A DNA stretch of 64,000 nucleotides from Vibrio astriarenae. Lineage in GTDB: Bacteria > Pseudomonadota > Gammaproteobacteria > Enterobacterales > Vibrionaceae. Each line of letters opens with the position of its first letter. Within the stretch, counting starts at the first letter, position 1. Positions 1-8,349 of this stretch are shown piece by piece. A program made the position numbers and the translations under genes. The stretch is taken from contig NZ_CP047476.1 in NCBI RefSeq assembly GCF_010587385.1, positions 186,001 through 250,000 on the forward strand, read 5' to 3'. Under the pieces are notes generated by a model. It did no database searches. It was not told the DNA's origin and was given only the letters and a program-made list of their open reading frames with translations.

Positions 1-2
1 TC

Positions 3-1772
3 GACGCAAATCATTCGCTCAGTAATGATCTGCTCACACTCGCGACCGAGGTTGTTGAGAATAAGAAGCAAGATGAAATTGTTGTTCAGCAAGTTGTCAG
101 TGACTCACCTGACGGCTCTGTTGTCACCTATGAGTCTTTCGCGGATTCTTCCACCTACACGCCGGACAATACAACTTCCTCTGTAACGCTAGACCATATG
201 GGCTTCAATAAAGAAGTCGTCTCAGGGACAACCATTACCTTTGAGACAGAAGAGGACTCATATCGAGACATAGAAGGTACACCGACTCTTTACAGCAGAT
301 TACGAGAGAAAGGCGTTGAAGACACCAGCACTGGTGAGTTTTACGCCACCATTCTTTATGAGTCAGACCTCAATCGAGATGGCACCATCAACTTTACCTC
401 ACTTCTCTACGATGTAGGGGAAGGTAGTGTTGAAGATGGTGTGGAAACTTATTCCTTTACGCGTTATATCGATGAAGATGATCCATATGAAGCCGCTGGT
501 GAGTATGCAAGTTGGTCTGAACCAAGTGGCCGTATGCTTGATTACGATTCAGTAGAGGAACTGATGACAGCGGTCGATGATGACGATCTCTCCGGAGTTG
601 ATGTTCTGCAAAGAATGACGGAAACCACTGAAATTACCTCGGAATACACTTATAGCACCCGCGAATTTACTGAATATGACATAGCGATGTCCGACCCTTT
701 TGAGTACGCAACATATCGCCAGGTATACCAGTACTGGGATTTCTTTGATGGTTCTGACAAGGAAGTGATCTCTCATGATTGGCAGGCTGATGGTTCGTTC
801 AACCAAGTGATCACCAACGAATATGACAGTGAGTCAGACGTTGACTCCACATCTTGGAAGCAGGCTATTTGGCAAGACTATTATGAGGGAGAAGTGATCA
901 ACTACTGGCAAGAATGGGAAGTCACGGATTATCCGGATGAAAATGATAACAAGGTCTACACCAGTGCTGGAACAAAATACATTCTTGACGACGACACGGA
1001 ACTCAAACTTTTGAATGATGCGGATGAAGGCTACGCATTTAACTCATGGGACGAAAGATCAGTCCGTTACTCAGAGAACGACATACGTACTCACGTGACA
1101 TGGCAGCACATGGAAGTCGATGGCTATGACTTTACATTTGACGGCGCGGGCCAGAAGTACACGACCTATATTGATGAGCAGTCATACTCTTACGCTGAAT
1201 ACTGGGGGCCGTATATTGATGATTTACCTACCTTGGTGGATGGGTTCGTTGAAGAAGACCTGGGTGAGCAAGCCATTTGGCTAAGAGTGATAGGTGAAGC
1301 GCTGCGAGGAGCGAGAAGTTTGGAGTCATTCGAAAGTTGCGAGATTGAGCTTATTGGTGATGAAGCAACTGAAGCTGCTTTTAAGGCACATGTCGCGACT
1401 TGTGGTGGAACTCAAGCTTTCACAGAAGATGATTTGAACGATACCTTGATTGCTCGTAGAAAAAACTCGGGTACTGAAGTTCGACTATGGGATCTTTATG
1501 AGGGCGGTTATGCGGAGCGCCAAACATGGACTGAAGAGATGCAAAGCACTCGTGAATATACATGGTCAATTAATGACGATGGTCATTTGGTGTTAACCAA
1601 TGGTGACTTTACTAGAGTGATCGCAGCTTATCACAAGTTTACCAACGGAGAGGTGCATGGTGCAGCCGTCATCGTTTATGACTATGAAGATGGATATCCA
1701 AGCGAGGTTTGGAACACCTACTTTATCGATATCACAGGCGTTTGGCTCCCATATGATGTAACTTGGAACTAA
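3..1772 (+). CDS. Large exported Trp/Tyr-rich protein, 5'-truncated by window edge
   Basis: The reading frame is open from base 3 without a stop, so the gene starts upstream of the window; the ATG at 198 is internal. About 590 residues are visible. They are very acidic and rich in Trp, Tyr, Thr and Asp, with alternating aromatic/polar segments that suggest beta-strands. It is homologous to the gene at 8350: both share a block of the form 'hVTWxH...YDFT.D...GQxY' (around 1100-1170 here and 10400-10470 there) and a similar C-terminal strand pattern. The paralogue is a lipoprotein with Asp-rich calcium-binding-like repeats, so this protein is probably also surface-exposed or periplasmic. The N-terminus (signal, repeats) is not visible. 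No enzymatic motif was recognised and the function is unknown. Confidence 0.85.
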   Translation, partial: DANHSLSNDLLTLATEVVENKKQDEIVVQQVVSDSPDGSVVTYESFADSSTYTPDNTTSSVTLDHMGFNKEVVSGTTITFETEEDSYRDIEGTPTLYSRLREKGVEDTSTGEFYATILYESDLNRDGTINFTSLLYDVGEGSVEDGVETYSFTRYIDEDDPYEAAGEYASWSEPSGRMLDYDSVEELMTAVDDDDLSGVDVLQRMTETTEITSEYTYSTREFTEYDIAMSDPFEYATYRQVYQYWDFFDGSDKEVISHDWQADGSFNQVITNEYDSESDVDSTSWKQAIWQDYYEGEVINYWQEWEVTDYPDENDNKVYTSAGTKYILDDDTELKLLNDADEGYAFNSWDERSVRYSENDIRTHVTWQHMEVDGYDFTFDGAGQKYTTYIDEQSYSYAEYWGPYIDDLPTLVDGFVEEDLGEQAIWLRVIGEALRGARSLESFESCEIELIGDEATEAAFKAHVATCGGTQAFTEDDLNDTLIARRKNSGTEVRLWDLYEGGYAERQTWTEEMQSTREYTWSINDDGHLVLTNGDFTRVIAAYHKFTNGEVHGAAVIVYDYEDGYPSEVWNTYFIDITGVWLPYDVTWN

Positions 1773-1802
1773 CTCATCTGAGAACATTTAGACAAGCAAA
1801 TT

Positions 1803-1838
1803 AAGGCAGGTACTAATTCGGACGTATCTGCCTTTTTT
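1803..1838 (+). terminator. Rho-independent terminator
   Basis: An 11-bp stem (AAGGCAGGTAC with GTATCTGCCTT, one G-U pair) is followed directly by a T-run. It lies about 30 bases after the stop of the partial gene and closes that transcript. Confidence 0.85.
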
Positions 1839-1943
1839 CAATATTCACTTCTAGTTCCTAACTGTCATCAAATGGCAATTCTTAAAAATCCTCTCGTCTT
1901 AATATTTCCCCATCAACAAAAACAACTCAATGGGGAAACCAAA

Positions 1944-3206
1944 ATGAAAAAACTAATCACTAACGCGAATGTATTTAACGGTGTCGACAACAAACTGATT
2001 GAAAATGTGTCGCTACTGATTGAAGACAATCTCATTACCAAAATCGGCGAGGTAAGCACTGAAGGTGTCGATGAAATCATTGATGCAAACAGTGGTACTG
2101 TGATGCCGGGTCTGATTGATGCTCATGTGCACATCACTTTGTCTGAATCTTTTGGTGTGCTCGATGCGATGACTCGCGAAGAGATGGCGATTCGCTCCGC
2201 AAAGATCTCACAAGAGATGCTAATGCGTGGTTTTACTTCTTGTCGTGACGTAGGCGGTAACACGCTGGGACTAAAGAACGCAATTGACAGTGGTTACGCA
2301 ACAGGGCCGCGCATCTTCCCATCACAAGCTGCGATTTCTCAAACCAGTGGTCATTCAGATTATCGTCAAAACCAAGCTCAACAGCGTTTAGCAAATGGTC
2401 ACGAAGACTCGCCAATCATGAAAACAGGTACTTTTAAGGTGGCAGATGGTCGCTCTGAAGTGTTGAAAGCGGTGCGTGAGCAGCTGTTCATGGGCGCATC
2501 GCAAATCAAAATTATGGCGGGTGGTGGCGCGTCATCGACGTTCGACCCGCTAGATACTCTGCAGTTCACTCTTGATGAGATGAAAGCAGCGGTTGAAGCT
2601 GCTTCTGATTACGGCACTTATGTAGCAGCACATATTCATACTGCCGCTGCAATGCGACGAGCGGCTGAGGCGGGCGTTAAATGTTTCGAACATGCTACGA
2701 TTATGGATGACGAGATTGCTCAGATCATCAAAGAGAAAGACATTTGGGTGGTACCTTCGTACTTTACCTCGTCTCTTATTGCCGAGCGTAAGATCCCACT
2801 ACCTAATGAAGAGACTTACCGCAAAACCGAGCGTGTCGGCAAGGCGATGTTTAAATCCGCTGACTTGATTAAGAAATACAACATTGAAAACTTGGCTTAT
2901 GGTACAGATTGTGTTGGTACTGCCAACGTCCACGAAACGCAGATGCAAGAGTTAGGCGCAATCGAGGAGACCTTCGATACGATTACTGCGCTGCGTATGG
3001 CGACATCGAATTGCGGTCGTTTGTTTGAACTTTCTACTTATCAACACCCATACCAACAAGGCAAGCTGGGTCGAATTGAAGAGGGCGCGTATGCAGACCT
3101 TCTGATCATTGATGGCAATCCGCTTGAAGGTGTTGAGTGCGTTGTAAAAGATGAGACAAAAAAAGTCATCATGAAAGACGGTGAAGTTTATAAGAACACG
3201 CTGTAA
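1944..3206 (+). CDS. Metal-dependent amidohydrolase (imidazolonepropionase/prolidase-like)
   Basis: A 420-residue cytoplasmic amidohydrolase-superfamily enzyme. The metal-site pattern is complete: HVH at 61-63, a lysine at 189 in a QIKIMAGGG block (usual carboxylated bridging lysine), His230, His250 and Asp322 in YGTDC. The closest groups are the COG1228 imidazolonepropionase-like proteins that hydrolyse Xaa-Arg/Xaa-Pro type dipeptides or related amides; the true substrate cannot be read from sequence. An upstream in-frame ATG at 1872 would add 24 residues. The start at 1944 is chosen because the protein then begins with the MKKLITNANVF strand typical of the family and has GGGGAAA-like pairing upstream. 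It converges on the DUF1501 gene across a long hairpin. Confidence 0.85.
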   Translation: MKKLITNANVFNGVDNKLIENVSLLIEDNLITKIGEVSTEGVDEIIDANSGTVMPGLIDAHVHITLSESFGVLDAMTREEMAIRSAKISQEMLMRGFTSCRDVGGNTLGLKNAIDSGYATGPRIFPSQAAISQTSGHSDYRQNQAQQRLANGHEDSPIMKTGTFKVADGRSEVLKAVREQLFMGASQIKIMAGGGASSTFDPLDTLQFTLDEMKAAVEAASDYGTYVAAHIHTAAAMRRAAEAGVKCFEHATIMDDEIAQIIKEKDIWVVPSYFTSSLIAERKIPLPNEETYRKTERVGKAMFKSADLIKKYNIENLAYGTDCVGTANVHETQMQELGAIEETFDTITALRMATSNCGRLFELSTYQHPYQQGKLGRIEEGAYADLLIIDGNPLEGVECVVKDETKKVIMKDGEVYKNTL

Positions 3207-3223
3207 ATCATCAGAAATATCGC

Positions 3224-3274
3224 CATACAATATAAACAGCGCAAGCCAAAAGCTTGCGCTGTTTATATTGTATG
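3224..3274. terminator. Bidirectional terminator with perfect 23-bp stem
   Basis: Arms 3224-3246 and 3252-3274 are perfectly complementary over 23 bp with a 5-base loop (CAAAA). It lies exactly between two convergent genes and so can stop transcription from both sides. The core of the stem is a GCGCAAGC/GCTTGCGC sequence, and the outer stem is A/T-rich, giving U-rich RNA in either direction. Confidence 0.9.
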
Positions 3275-3280
3275 AGCCTA

Positions 3281-4618
3281 TTAGCAGGGCTTAAACAGAG
3301 GTAAGGTTTGACTCGGGAACTCACTGCTTGAACGTTTCAACGCAGGAAATAGCAGGTCGATACCCGAAGGTCTTAATCCTAACCAAGATAGAATCGTCGC
3401 GTGAATTTGGTCACTCGCGATGGTGGGTATGATACGGCCTCGTGAAAGTAAGTATTCACTGTTTTCGCTCAAGTCTGGGTAATCCCCCAATATACGAGCA
3501 CCATCGATTGCGCCACCCATAACCAAAGAGTGACTACCCCAGCCGTGATCAGTACCTTGTGTCGCATTGGGCGTGAGGGTACGACCAAACTCTGAGTGCG
3601 TAAAGCTGACGACATTATCATGCAACCCATGACGCTCTAGCGCGGTATGAAATGCATCAAGCGCTTCAGCTAACTCTTCTAGAAGAGCAGTCTGTGCATT
3701 AAGTTGGTTAGAGTGGGTGTCAAAGCCACCTAGCTTACAACTGAAATACTGAATAGGGTGATCGAACTTATCTTTATTGATGATCAACTTAAATACGGTC
3801 GCCAACTGCTGACCTAATTTCGTTTGTGGGAAGTCGTCGCCAGTATCTGTATCAAAGATAGAGCTAAATTCATGGTAGAGACCGCGCGATTCTGTTGCCA
3901 AGTGTGCGTAATGCTGTTTAAACACATTTGATTGTTGTGACTTGTCATGGAGGTTATTGAACAGAGTCACATCAAAGCCCTCATCTTCGCTGAAGATGTT
4001 ACTAGGCGGCTTCACGCCAACACTGGTTGCCTGTGCTTCAAGCGCATTGGTCCAAACCTGCGTGCCAGCAATATCAAATAGCGGTGGCATGTCTTGCATA
4101 CTCAAAGGCATCTTTTCAAGGATTTTAGCCGTTAGTGCACCAAAGCCTTGTTTCGACACCCAAGTTGACGCGGTATGCGATTGCACCATCGTAGATTGGT
4201 GTGAGTGGCTATATAAATGAGTAGGGGAGTTGCTTGTATCAATCGTCTGATTAGTCAGTGGTTTAATCAGCGGCCCTTGATTGAGGATTGGCAGCATTGA
4301 ACTATTTTGCCACCACTTCTTGAGTGCGGACATAGAAGAGTGCATAGCCAAGTTTGAGCCTTCAAGAGCAATGCTATTTGCACTGTCGAGCGCAAGTGAT
4401 TGACGGATAGTTTTATATTGCGTTGCAGAATCGCCACTAGCAGGGACAAACATGTTAAACCCATCGTTGCCGCCCGCTAAATCAATACCGACAACTGCTT
4501 TAAAGGATTGCCCACACTGGTGCCAATCGGCAACAGCAGAAAAAGGAGAGAGGCTGAGTGCACCAACACCAAAGGAAGCGGCACCGGACTGCATAAATGT
4601 ACGTCGAGATAATTTCAT
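3281..4618 (-). CDS. DUF1501 family exported protein
   Basis: A 445-residue protein beginning with a twin-arginine type signal (MKLSRRTFMQSG, then a hydrophobic stretch ending near SAVA), so it is probably exported folded. DUF1501 proteins are sulfatase/alkaline-phosphatase-like in fold; the family pattern GGNDG...N near the N-terminus and a late HGWGSH block (HSEFGRT shortly before it) are present. ATG at 4618 is chosen because it opens the Tat signal, has AGGA upstream and lies 4 bases after the stop of the DUF1800 gene; the longer frame to 4639 would overlap that gene. DUF1800 and DUF1501 genes are commonly paired and co-transcribed, as here. The substrate is unknown. Confidence 0.88.
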   Translation of the reverse strand: MKLSRRTFMQSGAASFGVGALSLSPFSAVADWHQCGQSFKAVVGIDLAGGNDGFNMFVPASGDSATQYKTIRQSLALDSANSIALEGSNLAMHSSMSALKKWWQNSSMLPILNQGPLIKPLTNQTIDTSNSPTHLYSHSHQSTMVQSHTASTWVSKQGFGALTAKILEKMPLSMQDMPPLFDIAGTQVWTNALEAQATSVGVKPPSNIFSEDEGFDVTLFNNLHDKSQQSNVFKQHYAHLATESRGLYHEFSSIFDTDTGDDFPQTKLGQQLATVFKLIINKDKFDHPIQYFSCKLGGFDTHSNQLNAQTALLEELAEALDAFHTALERHGLHDNVVSFTHSEFGRTLTPNATQGTDHGWGSHSLVMGGAIDGARILGDYPDLSENSEYLLSRGRIIPTIASDQIHATILSWLGLRPSGIDLLFPALKRSSSEFPSQTLPLFKPC

Positions 4619-4622
4619 AATA

Positions 4623-6143
4623 TTAGTCCTGGATGACAAAGTCTGGAGATAGAAGAGCGTGCATAATCAAGTTTCGGATGTCGTTGAATGATGTCTCTCT
4701 ACGGTTCACACAATGGCTCAGAAATTCATAGAATGCGTTTTGCGCGTGTTGTGAGAGTCGGCCAGCAAAAAGCTGAGTGTTTAGGTAATCAACAAGGGCT
4801 TCATCATCCCAGTTGCCATCTTCGTTTTTCGTCAAGAAAAGTTTGAAATACTCGCTATCAATAAACCACTCTCGGTCTTGCTCTTTTTGAATCGTGAGTA
4901 GGTTTCTGTAAATGTGCCCATAGTGATAGATGTCTTGCCAGGTATAGACATTGAACTCAGGCGCATCGAGATCGTTAAATTCAGGGGTGTTTGGCGAGTC
5001 GTCTGGCTGATAGTAGTAGAATACAGATGGCCCCGACATCGGCATTAAACGATCAAACCAATTGAAAGGACTAGGCCACATCTTTTCAGCGCGATTGAGC
5101 TCAGTTTTGAGTGCACGCATGCCGTGAACAAACACACACATAGGGTCGCGCACTTTGCCATCAGTATCACCACTGTTTAAGGCTGTTTGATCAGTCAGGA
5201 TGGCAATGATTAATGCCGTCATATCACCATCAGAGTTTTTAAACGCGTTACGAACACGTCGAACATAAGCTGGGCGCGGGTTGCTCGTGACCAATTTAGT
5301 GATAAAGAACTTGGCGATAAAGGTGTAGAGGTTTGATTGATTCATCAGGTGCTCAATCACTGCATCCAACTCGTCTTCCGCGTCAACATTCGCTGGAAAA
5401 CGCTTACCTAAAATGTACTTCTCACCTCTATCGTGATTGCTCTCATTCACTTCTAGCGGATAGGCGTAACGGTCTAAACCTGAGCCACGACTATCAAAAG
5501 TCCAGCCGGTAAAGACGCGTGCTAGCTCTTCAATATCGGTTTGAGTGTAAGCTGGAATAGGGTGGTTTGAAGCATCATGATCAACCGTGCCATCACCATT
5601 GAGTTTACTAGGCCCAAGGGTAAACAGCTGAAGGAGTTCGCGAGCGTAGTTTTCATCAGGCGCGTGCTCTTCATTGGATACATTATCAATAAATGTTAGG
5701 TATTCCCCCATGATTGGAGACGTAGACACCCATTTGAGCAGATCACGGAAATTACCTAAGGCATTGAGTGCTAACCCATCGTAATACTGACATAGGTAAC
5801 GTCGTCTTGCTCCGGCCTGTAATGCAGGGTCCTGCACGCTGACAACAAACAACTCAGATAAAACGTAAGCCATTCGTTGTCGCAGTGCGTCAACATTATC
5901 AGATTCAATCATGGTCATCTCCGTCCAACTACTTGCAAAGCACTGGACTGGAGCTGGGTTTGAATCTAATTTTTCAATACGCTCGTAAATCTTAAGCCAG
6001 TTAGACACGGGCTTATTGGCTTGGTTATATACCCACTCCTCAATGCTGTCGAACTTCTCGAACTGCTTGATATCATCAATTGAAGGGCCAAAGGTACATC
6101 GCTGAAGGATTCTCGATGACCTTTCGAAGTTACTTTCTTTCAT
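4623..6143 (-). CDS. DUF1800 family protein
   Basis: A 506-residue protein with the DUF1800 hallmark blocks: an N-terminal RCTFGP segment, a central NYARELLQLFTLG motif and a late block ending in ALLSPDFV. No signal peptide is seen. It is the first gene of a two-gene unit with the DUF1501 gene, separated by 4 bases. The adjacent GTG at 6146 is an alternative start, but the ATG at 6143 is better spaced from the AGAGAG sequence. That purine stretch lies inside a perfect inverted repeat (6151-6178), so translation start or transcription may be controlled there. It is divergent from the LuxR/hydrolase fusion gene, which is a candidate regulator. Its biochemical role is not established. Confidence 0.87.
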   Translation of the reverse strand: MKESNFERSSRILQRCTFGPSIDDIKQFEKFDSIEEWVYNQANKPVSNWLKIYERIEKLDSNPAPVQCFASSWTEMTMIESDNVDALRQRMAYVLSELFVVSVQDPALQAGARRRYLCQYYDGLALNALGNFRDLLKWVSTSPIMGEYLTFIDNVSNEEHAPDENYARELLQLFTLGPSKLNGDGTVDHDASNHPIPAYTQTDIEELARVFTGWTFDSRGSGLDRYAYPLEVNESNHDRGEKYILGKRFPANVDAEDELDAVIEHLMNQSNLYTFIAKFFITKLVTSNPRPAYVRRVRNAFKNSDGDMTALIIAILTDQTALNSGDTDGKVRDPMCVFVHGMRALKTELNRAEKMWPSPFNWFDRLMPMSGPSVFYYYQPDDSPNTPEFNDLDAPEFNVYTWQDIYHYGHIYRNLLTIQKEQDREWFIDSEYFKLFLTKNEDGNWDDEALVDYLNTQLFAGRLSQHAQNAFYEFLSHCVNRRETSFNDIRNLIMHALLSPDFVIQD

Positions 6144-6150
6144 CACTGCT

Positions 6151-6178
6151 TTTTCTCTCTATTGGAATAGAGAGAAAA
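6151..6178 (-). promoter_or_regulatory. Perfect inverted repeat overlapping the DUF1800 ribosome site
   Basis: Two 13-base arms (TTTTCTCTCTATT and AATAGAGAGAAAA) separated by 2 bases, centred about 22 bases upstream of the DUF1800 ATG. In the mRNA the 3' arm carries the purine-rich AGAGAG that would serve as ribosome site, so a hairpin would mask it. Alternatively it is a protein operator. A 2-base centre is tight for RNA, so a few inner pairs must open. Confidence 0.55.
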
Positions 6179-6353
6179 AATATACGGATTTGTCGCCTAA
6201 TGACTGTTTCAAAATGTGGCTTTGTGAGACTGCTTCAGTGATTAATATGAGAGATTATGGTGCAATTTTACATAGATTTTTCTTATACCTCTTGGCATCA
6301 AAGGTCGGTTATTTTTTGCCAAAACTTGATTTCAGTTGATCATTATGTGATCA

Positions 6354-6369
6354 GTTGCAATTAAGCAAC
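6354..6369. promoter_or_regulatory. Inverted repeat GTTGC-N6-GCAAC in divergent promoter region
   Basis: Perfect 5-base arms around AATTAA in the 290-base gap between the divergent DUF1800 and LuxR/hydrolase genes. Two TGATCA hexamers (6337-6342 and 6348-6353) lie directly beside it. The cluster is a plausible binding region for the LuxR-type regulator, but no binding site family was recognised. Confidence 0.35.
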
Positions 6370-6434
6370 CTCTCAATTAGAAAAGCAGTTTTGTGTGACA
6401 TAAAATGTAATAAAATGTTACAGGGATTCTTCCT

Positions 6435-8240
6435 ATGAAGGAACGAAATCAACAGTTAGATCATCGTTTGGTAGAATTAATCTACGACAGCGCCCTAGAT
6501 CCGAGTCACTGGCCTACATTATTAGAGAAGATTGTTGATGCCTTGTCTTCACAGGCGGTAGAAGATCAAATCATTGACTTACAATCTGCAGTGCTAGGTA
6601 CCAATGGTTGCGGTTCTTTTTCGTCTGATTGTTTTGACGCTTCGTCTAACAAATCTAATGTGTTTCTCGTTGATTTAATAAGTCACCTTGAACGAAGCGC
6701 GCAAATTAATTTTAAGTTAGAACAGACAGATACTGAGCGTGAACTGAAAGAGAACCTCTTTGAACGAATTCCCTTACCTGCCTTACTATTTAAGGCATCT
6801 GGTGAATTATTACAGTATAACCATCAAGCCAAAATGTTTATTGAACAAACAAATTTGATGACATTAAGTGAAAATGGATTTCGATTAAGCAATGCCTTTC
6901 TTCAGCGTCAATTTGAACGTAATTTAACGTTATTGGGAGCACCTGTAGCACAACAGAAGACGGTGACGATGCGACTCAGTGAAAGCTACACATCACAGCC
7001 CACAAGCATGAACTTTTCTCGCTTGGAGGGAGAGCAATCTCAACAAAACAGTGTGATGGTGTTAATAGCTAATATTTGTATTAACGAAGATATTGATTTG
7101 GTTGATGTTTGTAAGCGCTATAAGCTGACACAGGCTGAAACTCAGTTAGCGAAAAGCCTTTTGGCGAGCAAAAGCCTCAACCAAATAAGTGAAGACCGGC
7201 ATGTGACAATCAATACAGTGCGCACCCAACTCAAATCAATATTCAAGAAAACAGGGTGCCATCGGCAAAGTGACCTTGTTAGAACGTTAATCGCAAACAC
7301 GAAGCTTCAGCACGTTAGTGACTATAAGAAGCGAGAAACACTGGGGCGCTATCAATTAGAAAGTTATAATCAAACGATCTTTTTGCGAGATGGCCGCACA
7401 CTGTCGTATAGCGATGTTGGTTGCGATGGTGACGATGTGGTTATTCTTATCCCACCTAGCACAGGCTCTCGCTACCAAGTGCATCCAAACGTGCTTCCTT
7501 TAAAAAAGCACCAACTACGTTTGATTACCATTGATAGACCTGGCTACGGGCTATCGAGCCCTCATCCAAATCGTACCTTATCGTCATTTGCGGTTGATGT
7601 TGAGGCACTTTTAGACAAGTTAAATGTAAACAATGCTTCAGTTCTCGGGTATTGCGGCGGTGGACCTTACGCATTGGCAATAGCGTCGTATTTGGGTGAA
7701 AGAGTTAATCATCTTTCATTAGTGAGTAGTGTTACACCTTATGAGCCAATAAACTTATTTCACGGGATCAAGTCGAGCAATAAACTCTTGGCACAAATTG
7801 CTATTCGGTCTCCGGAGGTTTTGACGCCGTTACTCAAGTTGATTGCGAGTAGCGTTGTGAAAGATTATGAGAAATATTTTGACCAAATTTATCCCCACTT
7901 GTGTGAAAGTGATGCTGTCGCACTCTCTGAGCCCGCAGTGACGGACAATTTTATTCATGCCTTTCGTGAGGCTTTACGTCAAGGTACAGCATCTTTTGCT
8001 CAGGACTTGGTGCTATTAAGTCGCCCATGGAATATCAATATGCAGAGCATACAGTGTCCTATAACCCTTTGGCACGGGGTATTAGATCAACATGTCCCGA
8101 TTAGCTTGGCCAGGAAGTTTATTCAGCAATTGCCAAATGCCACTCTGCGTGAGGAGCCAAATTTAGGCCATTTCTTAGTATATTTTCGCTGGAATGACGT
8201 GCTAGAAAGTGCACAAAAACATACTGTGACCACGATCTGA
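6435..8240 (+). CDS. LuxR-type HTH regulator fused to alpha/beta hydrolase
   Basis: A 601-residue two-part protein. Residues 1-220 resemble the sensory N-terminus of LuxR-family regulators with a PAS-like stretch. A LuxR-type HTH follows at about 226-290 (LTQAETQLAKSLL... then TINTVRTQLKSIFKKTG). Residues 300-600 form an alpha/beta hydrolase with a GYCGGGPY nucleophile elbow (Cys407 in place of the usual Ser), Asp551 in WHGVLDQHVP and His579 in LGHF. The hydrolase part may act as a ligand-sensing or signal-degrading domain. The start has AGGGA upstream. It is divergent from the DUF1800-DUF1501 unit and followed by the large lipoprotein gene, so either could be its target. Confidence 0.85.
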   Translation: MKERNQQLDHRLVELIYDSALDPSHWPTLLEKIVDALSSQAVEDQIIDLQSAVLGTNGCGSFSSDCFDASSNKSNVFLVDLISHLERSAQINFKLEQTDTERELKENLFERIPLPALLFKASGELLQYNHQAKMFIEQTNLMTLSENGFRLSNAFLQRQFERNLTLLGAPVAQQKTVTMRLSESYTSQPTSMNFSRLEGEQSQQNSVMVLIANICINEDIDLVDVCKRYKLTQAETQLAKSLLASKSLNQISEDRHVTINTVRTQLKSIFKKTGCHRQSDLVRTLIANTKLQHVSDYKKRETLGRYQLESYNQTIFLRDGRTLSYSDVGCDGDDVVILIPPSTGSRYQVHPNVLPLKKHQLRLITIDRPGYGLSSPHPNRTLSSFAVDVEALLDKLNVNNASVLGYCGGGPYALAIASYLGERVNHLSLVSSVTPYEPINLFHGIKSSNKLLAQIAIRSPEVLTPLLKLIASSVVKDYEKYFDQIYPHLCESDAVALSEPAVTDNFIHAFREALRQGTASFAQDLVLLSRPWNINMQSIQCPITLWHGVLDQHVPISLARKFIQQLPNATLREEPNLGHFLVYFRWNDVLESAQKHTVTTI

Positions 8241-8349
8241 TTTTTCGGTATACAACTCATTTCATCACCTATTTGGGTGATGAGAGGGACAAATACGGCT
8301 CCTAGGATTTTTATGAAGAAATAATCATTAAATCGCTTAGGAGGCGAAG

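Noticed and set aside
6341..6360. CRP-like TGTGATC half-site upstream of the LuxR/hydrolase gene
   Set aside because: The second half of a CRP site is missing.
8262..8283. TCATCACC/GGTGATGA hairpin between the LuxR/hydrolase and lipoprotein genes as a terminator
   Set aside because: A good 8-bp stem but no T-run, so it cannot be decided whether it ends the first gene.
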